A program made the translations under genes and the position numbers. From assembly GCF_947172395.1 (NCBI RefSeq), contig NC_069084.1:18663418-18727417 (forward strand): 64,000 nucleotides of DNA. The letters are read 5' to 3'. Below, in pieces: positions 22,261 to 43,461 of this stretch. Under the pieces are notes generated by a model. It searched no databases and was not told the DNA's origin. It saw only the letters and a list, made by a program, of their open reading frames with translations. The DNA is from Bicyclus anynana (lineage: Eukaryota > Arthropoda > Insecta > Lepidoptera > Nymphalidae). The first letter of the stretch is position 1, and every line of letters starts with the position of its first letter.

Positions 22261-22553
22261 AGTTAGCCTTTGACTACAATCTCACCTGATGGTAAGTGAT
22301 GATGCAGTCTAAGATGGAAGCGAGCTTGTTAGGAGGAAGATGAAAATCCACATCCCTTTTCGGTTTCTACACGACATCTTACCTGAATGCTTGGCGGTAC
22401 GTCTTTGCCGGTTGGGTGGTAACTAGCTACGGCCGAAGCCTCCCATCAGCCAGACCTTGATCAAGTAAATCTTAATCGGCCTAGCCGGGGATCGAACCCA
22501 GGACCTCTGTTATGTAAATCCACCGCGCATACCACTGCACCACGGAGACCGTC
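22261..22553 (-). mobile_element. SINE-A, full-length reference copy
   Basis: Read on the minus strand it begins with a tRNA-type head: A-box-like TGGTGCAGTGGTATGCG and B box GGTTCGATCCCC. It continues through GGCTTCGGCCGTAGCTAG and GGCAAAGACGTACCGCCAAG and ends TCAAAGGCTAACT. It lies tail-to-tail with the copy at 21971-22214, only 46 bases away. Confidence 0.9.
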
Positions 22554-23746
22554 CAATAGTGCGTATAATCTCCTGCGTAGGCTTCTCTCGAGATTTAATC
22601 TATTGAATCTCATTGATGTATCTTGGCTTATAGTTCAATGAGGTTAGATTTAGAATAAGTTTGTCCACAGGAAAGGAATTCAAGTCATAACACATACTAA
22701 TATGTATTACTACTATTACAAATGCGACGTAAGTCTGTCTGCCTACAGCTAACCCATCATATCACCTATCCACTGAACCGATTAAGATGATATTTGGTAT
22801 AGTGATAGTGGCATCTGGAAGAACATGAGGGTAAATTTGTTGTGAAAATAAAAATGGAAAGAGGTGGAATAAAGGTGGCAAATTTGTATGAAGTCTTTTA
22901 TTACATACCAAGTCGTAAATTAGATATACCCACCTATAACTTCTTCAGTGAAGGGACCTTCTTCCTCATTTGGACCTTTGGAGAACTGCTATTTTCTAAA
23001 TTCACTACTGTCCAAACTTCATACCTTCATTGGTCACCGTGCTTACCAAATTACCAATGGTATTAGCAGTTCTGGATTAACCTACACCTAAGCTATTTAA
23101 GCAATACACGAGATGTCTAGAGCACCAAGACAATCGAAAAAAAAAAATTGGTAACCCTTAAAAAATACCAAAAAACGTTAAATCAGCTAACCCCATCTAG
23201 CATGGGATAAGGGTCGGAGAAATAAAACATAATTACATACGTTACATATTACTTTGTCTCTAGGTATTATTTTTTTAATTTATTCTATGTAACTGCAATA
23301 CTTAATCCTTTGGGCCCACAGGGGAAGATTGCTTAAGGCATCGAGTTACTTTAACCCGGCACTGGCTATTAGCATAAGCTGACTAACATAACAGACTTTG
23401 TAAAATAGAGGTATGTCTGACTATAACAGGCTCTTACTTCATAGACTTTATTCTACTGACCATGTCTTGTGTGAGACGACGTTTGTCACAGTACGTGACA
23501 TGTCAATACCATGTCACCTTGAGCTACCATCATATCTTTGAGTGCAGTCATATGACTCATTCAGTTGACCTTCGTATCATGCAACTTATCACAATTATTA
23601 TTATGTAAGGAATTAAATGAAGACTTGGTTTTATAATTTTAATTTATATGCAATAGGTACCAAAGTATAATAACTTGCAATCATCAAAGTGATATTTTAA
23701 ATTGAAAAGGATGTTGATAAATAACACGATGTAATAAATAAAAATC

Positions 23747-23752
23747 TTTATT
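23747..23752 (-). terminator. Candidate polyadenylation signal of beta-tubulin gene B
   Basis: AATAAA on the minus strand, about 366 bases beyond the stop codon. A second hexamer, ATTAAA at 23784-23789, is the one conserved in gene A. Confidence 0.45.
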
Positions 23753-24117
23753 ATATACATTAAATTATATTGTTCAGAACAATTTTAATCGTAATACTTC
23801 TGTTACTGAAGCCCACACAACGATTGATAAATGGCCAAACTTATAATTCGATACACAATCAATATCATGTATTTAATGATCAGACTTTTACTTTCAGATC
23901 TTACTATCACCGAGGCTTGCTGGACTCGTACGGTAATTTATATTTTAAATGTTTTACATTTATTTGTGTTTGCCGGGAATTGTTTAGTCGTGCGCTCTGT
24001 TAACAGTTAGCAAGCATATCTTCGTGACAGTGGGTATAGGAATCATTAAGGTTACTGATCGTAACGCGAGTCAATAATAATGGCATGTCGGTACTCCGTG
24101 GCGTCAGGACCACACGC

Positions 24118-33450
<9,333 letters not shown>

Positions 33451-33920
33451 TTTAAACGATTACGGACTTTATCCCAATGGTATTAAAATCTACAGATTTG
33501 TCTGCGCTTCTTGGAATATTGTACAGATATGGCAAGATTCTACGTCGGCTAAATATGGCGCGACATTACTGCATTATTATTTTTATCACAAGCGCTCGTT
33601 TAATTCAGAAGGGTCGGTGTTAAATGGGTTTTATTGAAAGGATTTTTTTTGGTTCCGTTTTACATTCACCGTCCCTTCGCTGAGTTCACGCATTATTTTT
33701 AGACGTTGGAGAAATTAGTTTTGTTTACTAATGTAGAATGGCACGCCTAAATTGTCGCTTGTTATTTAATTGGACAATTTAATTAGTAAAAGTGCTGAAG
33801 TGTTAGTTAAATTAGCTAAGTACTGTTACGAGATGAAAGTTGGTCACGTTTGGAGAATTGTGAATTATGTTAGTGATTTAGGCAGTTCTATGTTTTTTCT
33901 CTTATTGTTGGTTTGTTTTG

Positions 33921-34002
33921 CCAATCTGCCCAGCCGAGGATCGAACCCAGGACCTCCGTCTTGTGAATCCACCGCGCATGCCACTGCGCCACGGAGGCCG
34001 TC
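33921..34002 (-). mobile_element. SINE-A head fragment
   Basis: Only the tRNA-type end is present: reversed B box (GGATCGAACCC) and reversed A box (CCACTGCGCCACGGAGGC). This could be mistaken for a tRNA gene, but no anticodon arm or full cloverleaf can be drawn. Confidence 0.8.
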
Positions 34003-34251
34003 AACAACAACAACGACAACTTAAATAAATAAATCGAAAATCGTACCTATACAATGTAATACAAACAGAAGGCTACGGCAGTAGGTATTTCCTCGATCGC
34101 ACGGCAACCACGGAGGCGTATGCTAATTATGTTTTCCATTCGACAATACTCACCGAGCCATTCGCCAGATGGTGATACTTGACTATAATAAATCTTACTT
34201 ATGTGACGTTTATTTCTTTATCTCGGAAACTGCGAAATCTTATTGTAAAGT

Positions 34252-34400
34252 CCTTTTCATGAAAGAAGTCCCCCAGACGCGGCGCTAATGTCTTGCATGT
34301 CGTTCATTGTCATTTGGTAATGGCGGTCTTATCGTCATTTGTGTAAGTCGCTGTCAATTTTAGTTCAGGATTTAGCCGCGGGACTTCTTTCATGAAAAAG
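34252..34400. mobile_element. MITE family D, copy with intact terminal repeats
   Basis: Terminal inverted repeats of 21 bp (inner part TTTCATGAAAGAAGTCCC) differ at one position. Length 149 bp. The interior matches 56829-56946 (TTTGGTAATGGCGGTC and CAATTTTAGTTCAGG). I could not define a target duplication. Confidence 0.7.
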
Positions 34401-34718
34401 ATTCTACCTCACGCCATCGCTCCTGGAATTTGACCTTGAGGATCTAAAACTATGCTTGGGATTGACCATAGCAAGGTATTGTAAGTACTATACACAGAAA
34501 AGAAATTCTTCATGTGGAATTGAAAATTACATTAAAATCTGTTCAGCCGTTCCAAAGATTAGCGCGGTCAAACAAACAAATTAAAAAGCTTGTTGGTGTA
34601 TCGTGTACAAGCACGTATAAATAACTAGGTATAAGCACATAAGAAAACATAGTTATCTTAAAATCAAAGACAGATACTTAAATTTTAATTAATATGACTG
34701 TATTAATGATGATTATTT

Positions 34719-34904
34719 ATAGCTTGGCAAGTTCGTTTATGACATTCCCACGATATGTGGGCGACGGGGGAAAGGACTGCGCGGGTGTGAAGTCGTGCGA
34801 GCGAGGCTGATGAAAGGATTGCGTGGTATGAAGTCGAGCGCACCGCCACCCCCCTCCCGACCCGCAGACCATTAGGAGTGTTACGAACAAATTTGCCACG
34901 CTAT
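34719..34904 (+). mobile_element. MITE family E, copy 1
   Basis: Ends form an imperfect inverted repeat of about 30 bp (ATAGCTTGGCAAGTTCGTTT against the inverse of the right end). The GC-rich interior (GGGCGACGGGGGAAAGGACT, GCGCGGGTGTGAA) recurs inverted at 55466-55616. The flank at 34905-34975 looks like a reversed tRNA-type head. Confidence 0.65.
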
Positions 34905-35204
34905 TGTCTAACGCAGCATCGAACCCATGATTCGTCATTGAACATACTCACCACTACACCAATGGGGTATCCACTTAGTCATATTATGTTTATAAGAAGT
35001 TATAAAGCTTACGTTTAACTATAAAACCACTGTGTCCTCGACACACTAAATATCTACATAATATATTTTTCCTTAAACATGACCACTACCAGCTATTTAT
35101 GTGATGTCCTCATATCATTGCCTAAGTTAATATTATCGTAAACAACATTAAATAGGAAAAAAATAAATTTATACAAAACCCAGAATTTTTGATATATGTG
35201 CCTT

Positions 35205-35609
35205 CGTATCTTCGAACAGTGCGTGTTGCCAGTGATGACCTATTGTTCCGAGACTTGGTCGTTAACTATGGGCCTCATAAGAAAGCTCAGAGTCACTCAG
35301 CGGGCGATGGAACGAGCTTTGCTCGAAGTATCTCTGCGTGATCGAATCTGAAAAGAACCGATGCCACCGACATAGCTCAACGAGTCGCGAAGCTGAAGTG
35401 GCGATGGATGGGGCACATAGTTCGAATGACCGATTGCCGTTAGGTTCCCAAGGTGCTGGAATGGCGACCCCGCACTAGAAAGCGCAGTGTTGGTCAACCA
35501 GGTGGATGACGACATCAAGTCAGTCGCAGGGATTCGCTGGATGCAAGCGGTTCAAGATCGTGATATCCTGCAGTGAACGTCAATCGGCTGATATGATGAT
35601 GATGATGAC
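35205..35609 (+). mobile_element. LINE 3' end, (TGA)n-tailed family
   Basis: Longest plus-strand copy: from CAGTGCGTGTTGCCAGTGA through GCGATGGAACGAGCTTTGCT and GTGCTGGAATGGCGACC to CGGCTGATATGATGATG. Encodes scraps of the reverse-transcriptase C-terminus (RAMERALLEVSL-like) with stops and frame breaks. Confidence 0.85.
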
Positions 35610-37282
35610 TTGTATCTACGATGTATATGATGTACTTACTCTGGAACTTAGACCACGTTGTGCCAATGCTGGTGAAAGTTAGAGTTATTTAATTAAGTCC
35701 AAAATATTATATGTATATAGAAATAGTTCCTATTTTGGGTGTATTTCCACTTAAGCTCAATGCTGATCTCAAGCTAGAAGTTAACCAAGCTAAATGATGT
35801 AATATTTGTAACAGCCAGTAAAAGTCAATCAGGAGCAATCTACGGAACGATGCTAAAGTGTAATTGCGGGCGGCGTGGGCGTGGGCATAGTATCGTGATC
35901 TCAACTTCTGTCAATGCTCGCCAAGGTCTGTATACATACTCGTAGTCTGCTGCTTCCTCCTGCGATACAGCTCATGATGTATATTTTAAACTATAGCAGA
36001 TGCCCGCGACTTCGTCCGCGTAGAAATCGATGTAATCTTAAACATGAAAAATTTCTAAAAAAACTTCAACCTCTTTTTAAGGGTTTAGGGGTAGAATTTT
36101 GAACAATCTTGAATGAAATTATTTTTAGTATTTCTCTAGTAGTATAGAAAACAATTTTTACAAATGTAACTTGAAAAGCTTGTAAGGACTTTCTATATAA
36201 ACTCTAAACCCTTATTTCACCCCCTTCTGATTTAATTTATGCTACAAAAAGTATCCTAAAAAGTAACCTTCTACGAATTATGGTCTGAAATTGTGTTTGT
36301 TTGAAAGTTTCATTTGAATTCATCCAGTAGTTTCAGCGTGATGCCCGGTCAACAAAAATACGAACAGACAGACAAAAATATTTTTGGCTTCAGTATCGAT
36401 TATATACTGCCCTCCAACTAAAATTTACAAGGTATCTTGAATATACACCATTTGACCTGTTACAGTTTTATTAAAAGTATACAAATAGATAGATAAATTA
36501 GCTAGCTAAACGCTGTTTATGGTAACAGAAAAAAGGTCATATAGAAGTAGTATAAAAAAAACTACCGGATTCCCGCGGCTTCGTACGCCCTTAGACCTTA
36601 GACCCTTAACCCTGTCGCAAAATCCATTCTCAGCGGACGCCTAATAAACTACCTCCCTGCCAAACTTCATTTTCGATGTTTCGTGATGTTACTCATCGCT
36701 TTTATATATTTAAATTTAGATTAACAGGAAAAAAGGGAAGAAAAAAAGAGTTGTAGTCGACCAACCAAAAATCACTATTCTACGTCGGCAATGGTGACAT
36801 GCAACTGCGGAACCCTACACTGCGCGTGGTCTGACACGCACTTGGCAGGCTTTTTTAACAGTTAAATATACTACCTACTGATGTAAGTCAATCTTGTTTA
36901 TTTAAATGTTTCTCAACTGTTTTGAATGAGCTTCTGGGAATGCATGACTAATTTATATATTTACAAAATAAATACTCCGCAACCACTTATTCTTATTCAC
37001 CGAGTTGCAGTTTCATTGTGTTTACCTAAAACAAAATATAATTATAGCATTATTCATCCCCGCCCAGCCGACGCCGTGAGTTAGTTAAGCGTCTCTGACT
37101 AAGGCTATTTTTGGATGGGCGCGAGGGACAGATGACAATAACTGTAATTGAGTAAATGATTCATACAAGAAATTTAATTTAAAGAAAATAATAAATAATT
37201 TAAAATCAATGGCGCTAGTGGACCTAGTAGATAGCTTTTTTTGCACTAACCCGTCAAAAAACGAAGTGCTAATGTTGCGATT

Positions 37283-37342
37283 TTATTTGAGACCAAATTC
37301 TAATACGGATCATCATCCGTATTAGAATTTGGTCTCAAATAA
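37283..37342. repeat. Perfect 28-bp-arm hairpin
   Basis: Arms 37283-37310 and 37315-37342 are exact reverse complements with a 4-base loop (CATC). The arm reads from TTATTTGAGACC to TAATACGGAT. No flanking direct repeat or coding content. Confidence 0.9.
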
Positions 37343-37659
37343 GCAAGCAGGGTGCAAGGGGTGAACTTGCACTCCGTTATCATCCCTGCCTTGATAGAAA
37401 ATACACATAAAAAGTATAAAATTTGGTAACTTACTATTTATGTGTAAATAGAAATTGCCAAAAAATGTTGTTTAAAGTTCTTCAAATCTCGATGTATGTA
37501 TTTGTTTTCTCGAAATTTACTTGTGATGTGTAAAATATTAAAAAAACTAACTAATAAAAAACAAACACCATTATAATAAAGAATGATCGTATGCGATGCC
37601 ATATTAAAAATTCTGGATTTAAAACTCGTTATCCATGTAACTGGATAAAATATTATTTA

Positions 37660-37790
37660 TTTATTTACAAACTTACACTAACATTACAGGTTATCCCCAA
37701 TTCACTATAATACACTAGTACTATAATATATAGTACTAGTGTATAGTAATAGTAGTAGTGTATAATACACTAGTGAATTGGGGAATATAT
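37660..37790. repeat. Repeat end with local inverted duplication
   Basis: The left part matches 20690-20740 (reversed LINE-tail-like). From 37694 onward the sequence folds back on itself: CCCCAATTCAC on the left and AGTGAATTGGGG on the right enclose TACACTAGTACTATA and its inverses. It looks like an inverted duplication of the element end. Confidence 0.6.
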
Positions 37791-38441
37791 TTTCATAATA
37801 TAATAATATATTTTCCTTATAGCATACCTAGGATCGCGAGTAGCTCGGCAGAGCAATACATGGTCCATAGCCGCGCGGCCCCAATACCAAGATTTCTCCC
37901 TCCTGCCGTAAACGGAAACTTACCTCCACCGGCTCACTGGACCGTGCTTTATGTAATCGTTTTATTTTGTATTACACATTTTTAGGGTTCCGCACGCTTA
38001 AAAATGTCTAAACCTAAATAACAAACTTTAATAATGAGGGTGACATATTGGAAGCCACAACTTCCTGTAAACTTAGGGCTTTTTAATACAATTGATGCTA
38101 ATGCTTCAGCCAGGAACGTCTCCTTATGAGAGGACCAGGCATCCCTCCTTAAAGGAGAGGGGGTACGGTGCTTAATAAGTAATAACCCACAACGATTCTC
38201 CGATGCAACAATGTTTGATTTTGAAACGATCGCGATCGATGGTTTGTTGACTGAGAATTTCTTGGAAAAAAGCTCAAATTTCATAGCCCGGCACAGGATT
38301 CGAATATCCTCGAAGAACTTACTACGAGTATATCAGTCGGCCTATTCACTGTCTGACGTATGTTAGTGGATATCCAATTATAGCAGCTATTGTTAGTAAT
38401 TCTCAAGTCACGTGATTTCGTATTCACTATTTAGGTACTTT

Positions 38442-38760
38442 CACTAGCGGACGCCCGCGACTTCGCACGCGTGGAATTCAGTTTTTCACAAATCCCTCGG
38501 GGACCATAGATTTTTCCGGGATGAAAAGTACCTAACCTATGTGTTAATCGAAAGTGAAATCTATTTTTAACCGACTTATAAAAAGGAGGAGGTTCTACGT
38601 ACGGCTGTATGTATGTTTTTTTTTTATGAATGTCCAGCGATAATTCCGTCATTTATGGACCGATTTTAAAAATTCTTTTTTCATTCCAAATTTCAGTCTA
38701 ATTACTTCAGTACCCGCAGCGCAAAGGAGGAATAAACATACACACTTACACACAAACTTC
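38442..38760 (+). repeat. Composite of two dispersed-repeat tails
   Basis: First part: AGCGGACGCCCGCGACTTCG with GATTTTTCCGGGATGAAAAG and CCTATGTGTTAATC, shared with 46420-46560. Second part from about 38565: ACCGACTTATAAAAAGGAGG and GGCTGTATGTATG, shared with 60480-60770. Both are non-coding. Confidence 0.6.
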
Positions 38761-39464
38761 CGCCTTTAAAATATTTAATTTTTAATGATCAATATTGAGA
38801 TGTAAGGTAAAAAACGACATCCGGTGCTACTGGCAACCCTTCATGGATATCATTATTTAAGTAGATGACATTGCCCAGTTGGCATTGTGATTTTTGTTAA
38901 CAATGGACTTTACGGAATACGAAAAACGCGATTGTTATTAATTTGATGTTAATTTAATTAGGTAGCGACCATATGTCACAGTTAGTGGATTGGCCAGCAC
39001 AGCGCACTCGAAGTTTATGCGCATTCTTTCCAGAAAAAAATCAGTTAAACGGCGCCATTTCTGAAAGTACCAACTCCTTGCATTATGTATGTAGAACATT
39101 GTAATAACACCACATATGAGTACATAAACCTCCTTCCATGTCACCGCTTACCTTACAAAACACGAGCGCAATAACTAAACCATATCGTAAATTAACTTCG
39201 CGTTGACAATAACCACGACAATAAAACGGCGGTTGGGCGGCACGGCCGAGCATGAAATGTGAAACATGAATTATTACAAAATCATACTTTTGTAATACAA
39301 ATTGAGAATTCGTACTTTTGTTTATTTAAATAAATAAAGTAGAGTAGTTTAAAGAGTGTAAATAACTTGTAGGGAGTCATGGAAAAGCCTTGTACCTAAA
39401 ATCCGACTGACTTCATTGTTAACTTTAGTTGATTTCGTAGTCAATAGGATAGTTTAGGAACTAG

Positions 39465-39650
39465 CTGATGCCGCTAGGTTGCACTCGCGTGGTTTCCGAT
39501 TCCGTAGGAATATGGAGATAATATATAGCCTATAGCCTTCCTCAATAAATTTGCTATCTAACACTAAAAGAATTTTTCAAATCGGACCAGTGGTTCCTGA
39601 GATTAGCGCGTTCCATCAAACAAACTAACAAGCTAGAAAAATGTATGGAA
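39465..39650 (+). repeat. Dispersed repeat shared with RpS20 intron 2
   Basis: Shares GATAATATATAGCCTATAGC-like sequence, CTATCTAACA, AAAAGAATTTTTCAAATC and GTTCCTGAGATTAGCG with 57775-57960. Probably a LINE 3'UTR remnant. Confidence 0.55.
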
Positions 39651-39839
39651 ATGACAGATCTTGATCACGTGACCTGTCGTTAGCAAATGTCATTCCCATA
39701 CTTTTTTTTTTTAATTCTTTACATACATATATACATCTTAGTTTTCGAAACTTTAGCGAACGTAGAAAGAGAATCGGCGTGCCACTTGGTTAGGGGGGCT
39801 CATTCTACTACACATTATAACTCTAACTCTATTACAATC

Positions 39840-40003
39840 ACGTACCGCCAAGCGATTTAGCGTTCCGGTACGATGTCGTGTAGAAATTGAAAGGGGTGTG
39901 GATAATCATCCTCCTCCTAACATGTTAGTCCGCTTCCATCATCACTTACCATCAGGTGTGATTGTAGTCAAGGGCTAACTTGTAAAGAATAAAAAAAAAA
40001 AAA
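39840..40003 (+). mobile_element. SINE-A, 3' half with A-rich tail
   Basis: From ACGTACCGCCAAGCGATTTAG to AGGGCTAACTTG, ending in a 13-base A-rich tail. The head and the GGCTTCGGCCGTGGC block are missing. Confidence 0.85.
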
Positions 40004-40675
40004 TCAACTTGGAAGTTTTTCGTATTTTTTGATATATTTCTACCTTTTACGTAAGTGAATGCGACGTTCAAAATTGAAGAGGACAAATTGAATTCAGGAG
40101 ACGGGAAATTGTGAAAAATGGATCCTCCGCCCGCCGGCGCGTCGCATTGCAGCAGGAGTGACGCATGAAGCAATACTGTGCCGACTGGGACTACTATGTG
40201 CTCTACTTACCTATAATAACTTACTGCATCAACTACTCTAATTTGCTAAAATAGCTTAGATAATTTTCATTCATGTCTTGCATACGAATATTCTGTTTTT
40301 TAATCGACTTCAAAACGAGATGGTTTGCAATTCAACGTTCGTTTATTTCGATTTAACACGAAAACTACTCGACCGTTTTTAAAAGTTCTTTCACATTTAG
40401 AAAGTTATTTTTACTTCAAATAATATACGCTATATTTTATCGGCGTATTCCCATTGGAACGGAAACTACGCGGGTGAAACCGTGGGGCGTCTGATAGTAC
40501 ATGATATAAAACCCATTGTTATTTTGGCGTTGTTATTAGCTTTTTCAAAATTGGCCTCCTATGGGGAGTTCCCGAGAGAGAAAAATCACAAATTCACGTG
40601 GACGAAGTCGCCGGCATCAGTTAACAGTTAATATAAAAACAGATAACTGACTGATTGATTGACATCAGTGGCGTG

Positions 40676-40810
40676 CATAAGGTTTAGGGTATGCACTATA
40701 AGTAAAAATTGAAAAATTCCTTGTCCAACTACTCGTTTGTGCAACATAGGTTTGTATTGAGTCCTTTGGGTATGCAGTGCATTTTTGCATCTATGAAGTG
40801 CACGCCACTG
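40676..40810. mobile_element. hAT-type MITE, 135 bp
   Basis: Starts CAGTGGCGTGCA and ends TGCACGCCACTG, a perfect 12-bp inverted repeat. Flanks ATTGACAT (40668-40675) and ATTGGCAT (40811-40818) are an 8-bp target duplication with one mismatch, the hAT pattern. Confidence 0.8.
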
Positions 40811-40923
40811 ATTGGCATCACCATACAGCTCAAGTACTAAAGCTATCTCCATTTATGCAAGCTTCATTATCAGTATGTTTGAACTATGTCACTTCTTCTT
40901 ACAGGAATCCAATGTCCAATGTC

Positions 40924-41246
40924 CATCATCATCATCATCATATCAGCCGATTGACGTCCACTGCAGGACATAGGCCTTTTGTAGGGACTTCCAAACAGCA
41001 CGATACTGAGCCACCTGCATCCATTGAATCCCTGCGACTCGCTTGATGTCGTCAGTTCACCTGGTTGGGGGTCGGTCAACACTGCGCTTACTAGTGCGGG
41101 GTCGCCATTCCAGTACTTTGGGACCCCATCGTCCATCGGCCCTTCGAACAATGTGCCCCGCCCATTGCCACTTCAGCTTCGCAACTCGTTGAGCTATGTC
41201 GATGACTTTGGTTCTTCTGCGGATCTCCTCATTTCTGATTCGATCC
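40924..41246 (-). mobile_element. LINE 3' end, (TGA)n-tailed family
   Basis: The minus strand gives a recognisable polyprotein end (RRRTKVIDIAQRVAKLKWQW, then AGHIVRRADGRWGPKVLEWR) and a (TGA)n-derived tail at 40924-40940. One of the least decayed copies. Confidence 0.88.
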
Positions 41247-41548
41247 AATGTCCAAATATATTAATTATAGGAAATTTGGAGTTTAAACTCACTACTATGA
41301 TCCAATGCGGGACAAAAGTTGGTGATAAATTGATAATACGAGTATTTGACTCTGGTAGCGCTCACTACCAGATACGGGACCAACGGCTTAACACTCCTAG
41401 ACTCGAGGGTGTACCAACTTCCTAATTCAGAATTTCTCAGAATAATAAAAGCACAATAACTCATAGCCCGACCGAGGACTTGCATCCTCGACCTCGTGAT
41501 GCGTTGCTGGTAAGGTCACCTTTTTCCGATCAGAAGATATATAATATA

Positions 41549-41740
41549 TTTTTTTTTTTATTATTATTATTTACAAGTTAGCCCTTGACTACAATCTCAC
41601 CTGATGGTAAGTGTCTAAGTGATGATGCAGTCTAAGATGGAAGCGGGCTAACTTGTTAGGAGGAGGATGAAAATCCACACCCCTTTCGGTTTCTACACGG
41701 CATCGTACCGGAACGCTAAATCGCTTGGCGGTACGTCTTC
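41549..41740 (-). mobile_element. SINE-A, 3' half
   Basis: Reversed A-tail, TTTACAAGTTAGCCCTTGAC, then the core up to TTGGCGGTACGTCTTC, where it stops. It carries a short duplication (GTAAGTGTCTAAGTGATG). Confidence 0.88.
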
Positions 41741-41923
41741 AATCATAAAATGCCCAGAAAGTTAATATAATAGTGTTTGACAGGTCTGGGAAGCCCTAGC
41801 GTTTGGGCTGTTATTGATTTACCGAAACACCTCCCCCTCCCCCTCAGTCGCTAAGCGGTGACTCATATAGAGACACCACGGGTTTAGTTGTGTCTGGATA
41901 TACTAAAACTATTCAAATATGAG

Positions 41924-42188
41924 GACGTGATAGTCCTATGGATATCTACCTTCGATTTGGAGTGCGTAGCTTCGAATCCGGTCCGGGGAGATTAATTATC
42001 ACGTATCTCAATGTCAAGCGGTGAAGGAAAAACGTCGTTAGGAAACCTGCATATCAGAGAATTTCCTTAATTCTCTTCGTGAAGTCTGCCAATCCGCATT
42101 TGGTCAGCGTGGCGGATTATCCTGGTCCCTCTCATTCTGCGAGGAAACTCGTGTTCATGAGCCAGATATATGGGTTGTTATTGATGAT
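41924..42188 (+). mobile_element. SINE-B, with internal deletion
   Basis: Head GTGATAGTCCTATGGATAT and B box CTTCGAATCC, then a deletion of the CACCTCCAACTTTTCAG block. The normal 3' half continues to ATATGGGTTGTTATTGATGAT. Confidence 0.75.
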
Positions 42189-42806
42189 TCAAATATTTCT
42201 CTTATAATTAATTATCATTTCGTCTTTCATACCCAATTAAGTTAATTTCAAACTAACACTTGATTTTTTTCAAACATATTAGGCATATAGCTTTGCAAGT
42301 TAAGTGCGCTTATTTTTTTTCTCGGTCGTCTCTGATGCCCTACTAAATGGGATATTCTAAGCATAAAAAATTAGATCGTCTAACTTAGGCTTTCCATCAA
42401 GCATGATTGTTGTCTAGGGCGTCCTATAAAAGAAATTCTTCGATAAAAATACGTTCAGTATTTTTAAAACTACACAATAAATGGTTACCCTGGCAGGGTG
42501 ACGTCATGTGACACCCTCCACCCCATGGAACGGAAGGGTGGGTGAATTTGATAATGGACGCGAATGTTATGCTAAATACATACAAAACACTACAATGGGT
42601 CTAAAATAAAAGCGTATACATAGGTAGTTTGTTTTTGTAGATCCATTTCTCCGAACATATTAAAACAATAAACGTGATTTAATAAAAATATGTAGGTATT
42701 TACATATTTTCTACTCACGATTATTCTGAAAATTCTGAAGAATGGAGAACGAACTATTGTTAATTTATTGGTTAAACTAGTCTATATATTTCAGCTGACC
42801 CGGCAA

Positions 42807-42889
42807 ATGGATATGACCTCTGCCTTCGATTTCTCTGAGAGGAGACTTGTGCTCAACAGTGAGACGAATATGGGTTGTTAATGATAATG
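42807..42889 (+). mobile_element. SINE-B with large internal deletion
   Basis: Head piece TGGATATGACCTCTGCCTTC is joined directly to the tail piece CTGAGAGGAGACTTGTGCTC and ATATGGGTTGTTAATGATAATG. About 200 bases are missing. Confidence 0.7.
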
Positions 42890-43183
42890 TATAACAATTT
42901 GTTATACCTACCTAGATATAGATTGATTGCTTAGTCGAAGAAATTCTAACAAATAGATTATGCCAAGGACAAAATGGGTCATCAAATGTGACTTTTTTGC
43001 TTAACAAAAAATTATGTGATTTCATTTACCCAAGTCACGACATTTGGGTCACGAACATTTTGTGGATCACGCGAAGTCATCGTACCTGTCCCGGTACCAT
43101 GATTACCTTTGATTAGAACGCAGGCAATATACAATGATTAATTGAGTGTAAGTAAGCAATTAATGTAGAATTTTCTTAATCTT

Positions 43184-43320
43184 GGTGGACTAACGACATC
43201 AAGCGAGTCGCAGGGATTCGCTGGATGCAGATGGCTCAGTATCGTGATGTTTGGAAGTCCCTATAAAAGGCCTATGTCCTGCAGTGGACGTCCATCGGCT
43301 GATATGATCATGATGATGAT
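43184..43320 (+). mobile_element. LINE 3' end, (TGA)n-tailed family
   Basis: GGTGGACTAACGACATCAAG to CGGCTGATATGATCATGATG. A SINE-B fragment begins at the next base. Confidence 0.8.
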
Positions 43321-43461
43321 TTCTTAATTCTCTGCGTGTGTGAAGTCTGCTAATCCGCATTAGGCGAGCGTAGTGGACTATTGGCCTAACCCCTCTCATT
43401 CTGAGAAGAGACTCGAGCTCAGCAGTGAGCCAACTATGGGTTGATAATTATGATGATGAAG
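43321..43461 (+). mobile_element. SINE-B 3' half, abutting a LINE tail
   Basis: TTCTTAATTCTCTGCGTGTG through ATCCGCATTAGGCGAGCG to ATGGGTTGATAATTATGATG. It directly follows the (ATG)n tail of the LINE fragment in the same orientation. Confidence 0.8.

Larger units (their letters stand above)
19622..23746. other. Intergenic region between the MADF gene and the gene B 3' end
   Basis: About 4.1 kb without a supported gene. It contains a piece near 20690-20740 shared with 37660-37705, two strong hairpins at 21242-21319, a LINE-tail-like fragment at 21470-21560, and an inverted pair of SINE-A copies. Bases 22720-22830 look like another old repeat. Around 20160-20340 is a patch richer in G and C with no recognised content. 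Confidence 0.6.

Noticed and set aside
22480..22553. Possible tRNA gene (B box GGTTCGATCCCC on the minus strand)
   Set aside because: It is the head of a SINE-A. The same head repeats at 33921-34002, and no complete cloverleaf with anticodon can be drawn.
37758..37985. 75-codon frame with a GC-rich middle
   Set aside because: Starts inside an inverted repeat and lacks splice-flank or domain support. A diverged exon cannot be excluded, but I cannot support it.
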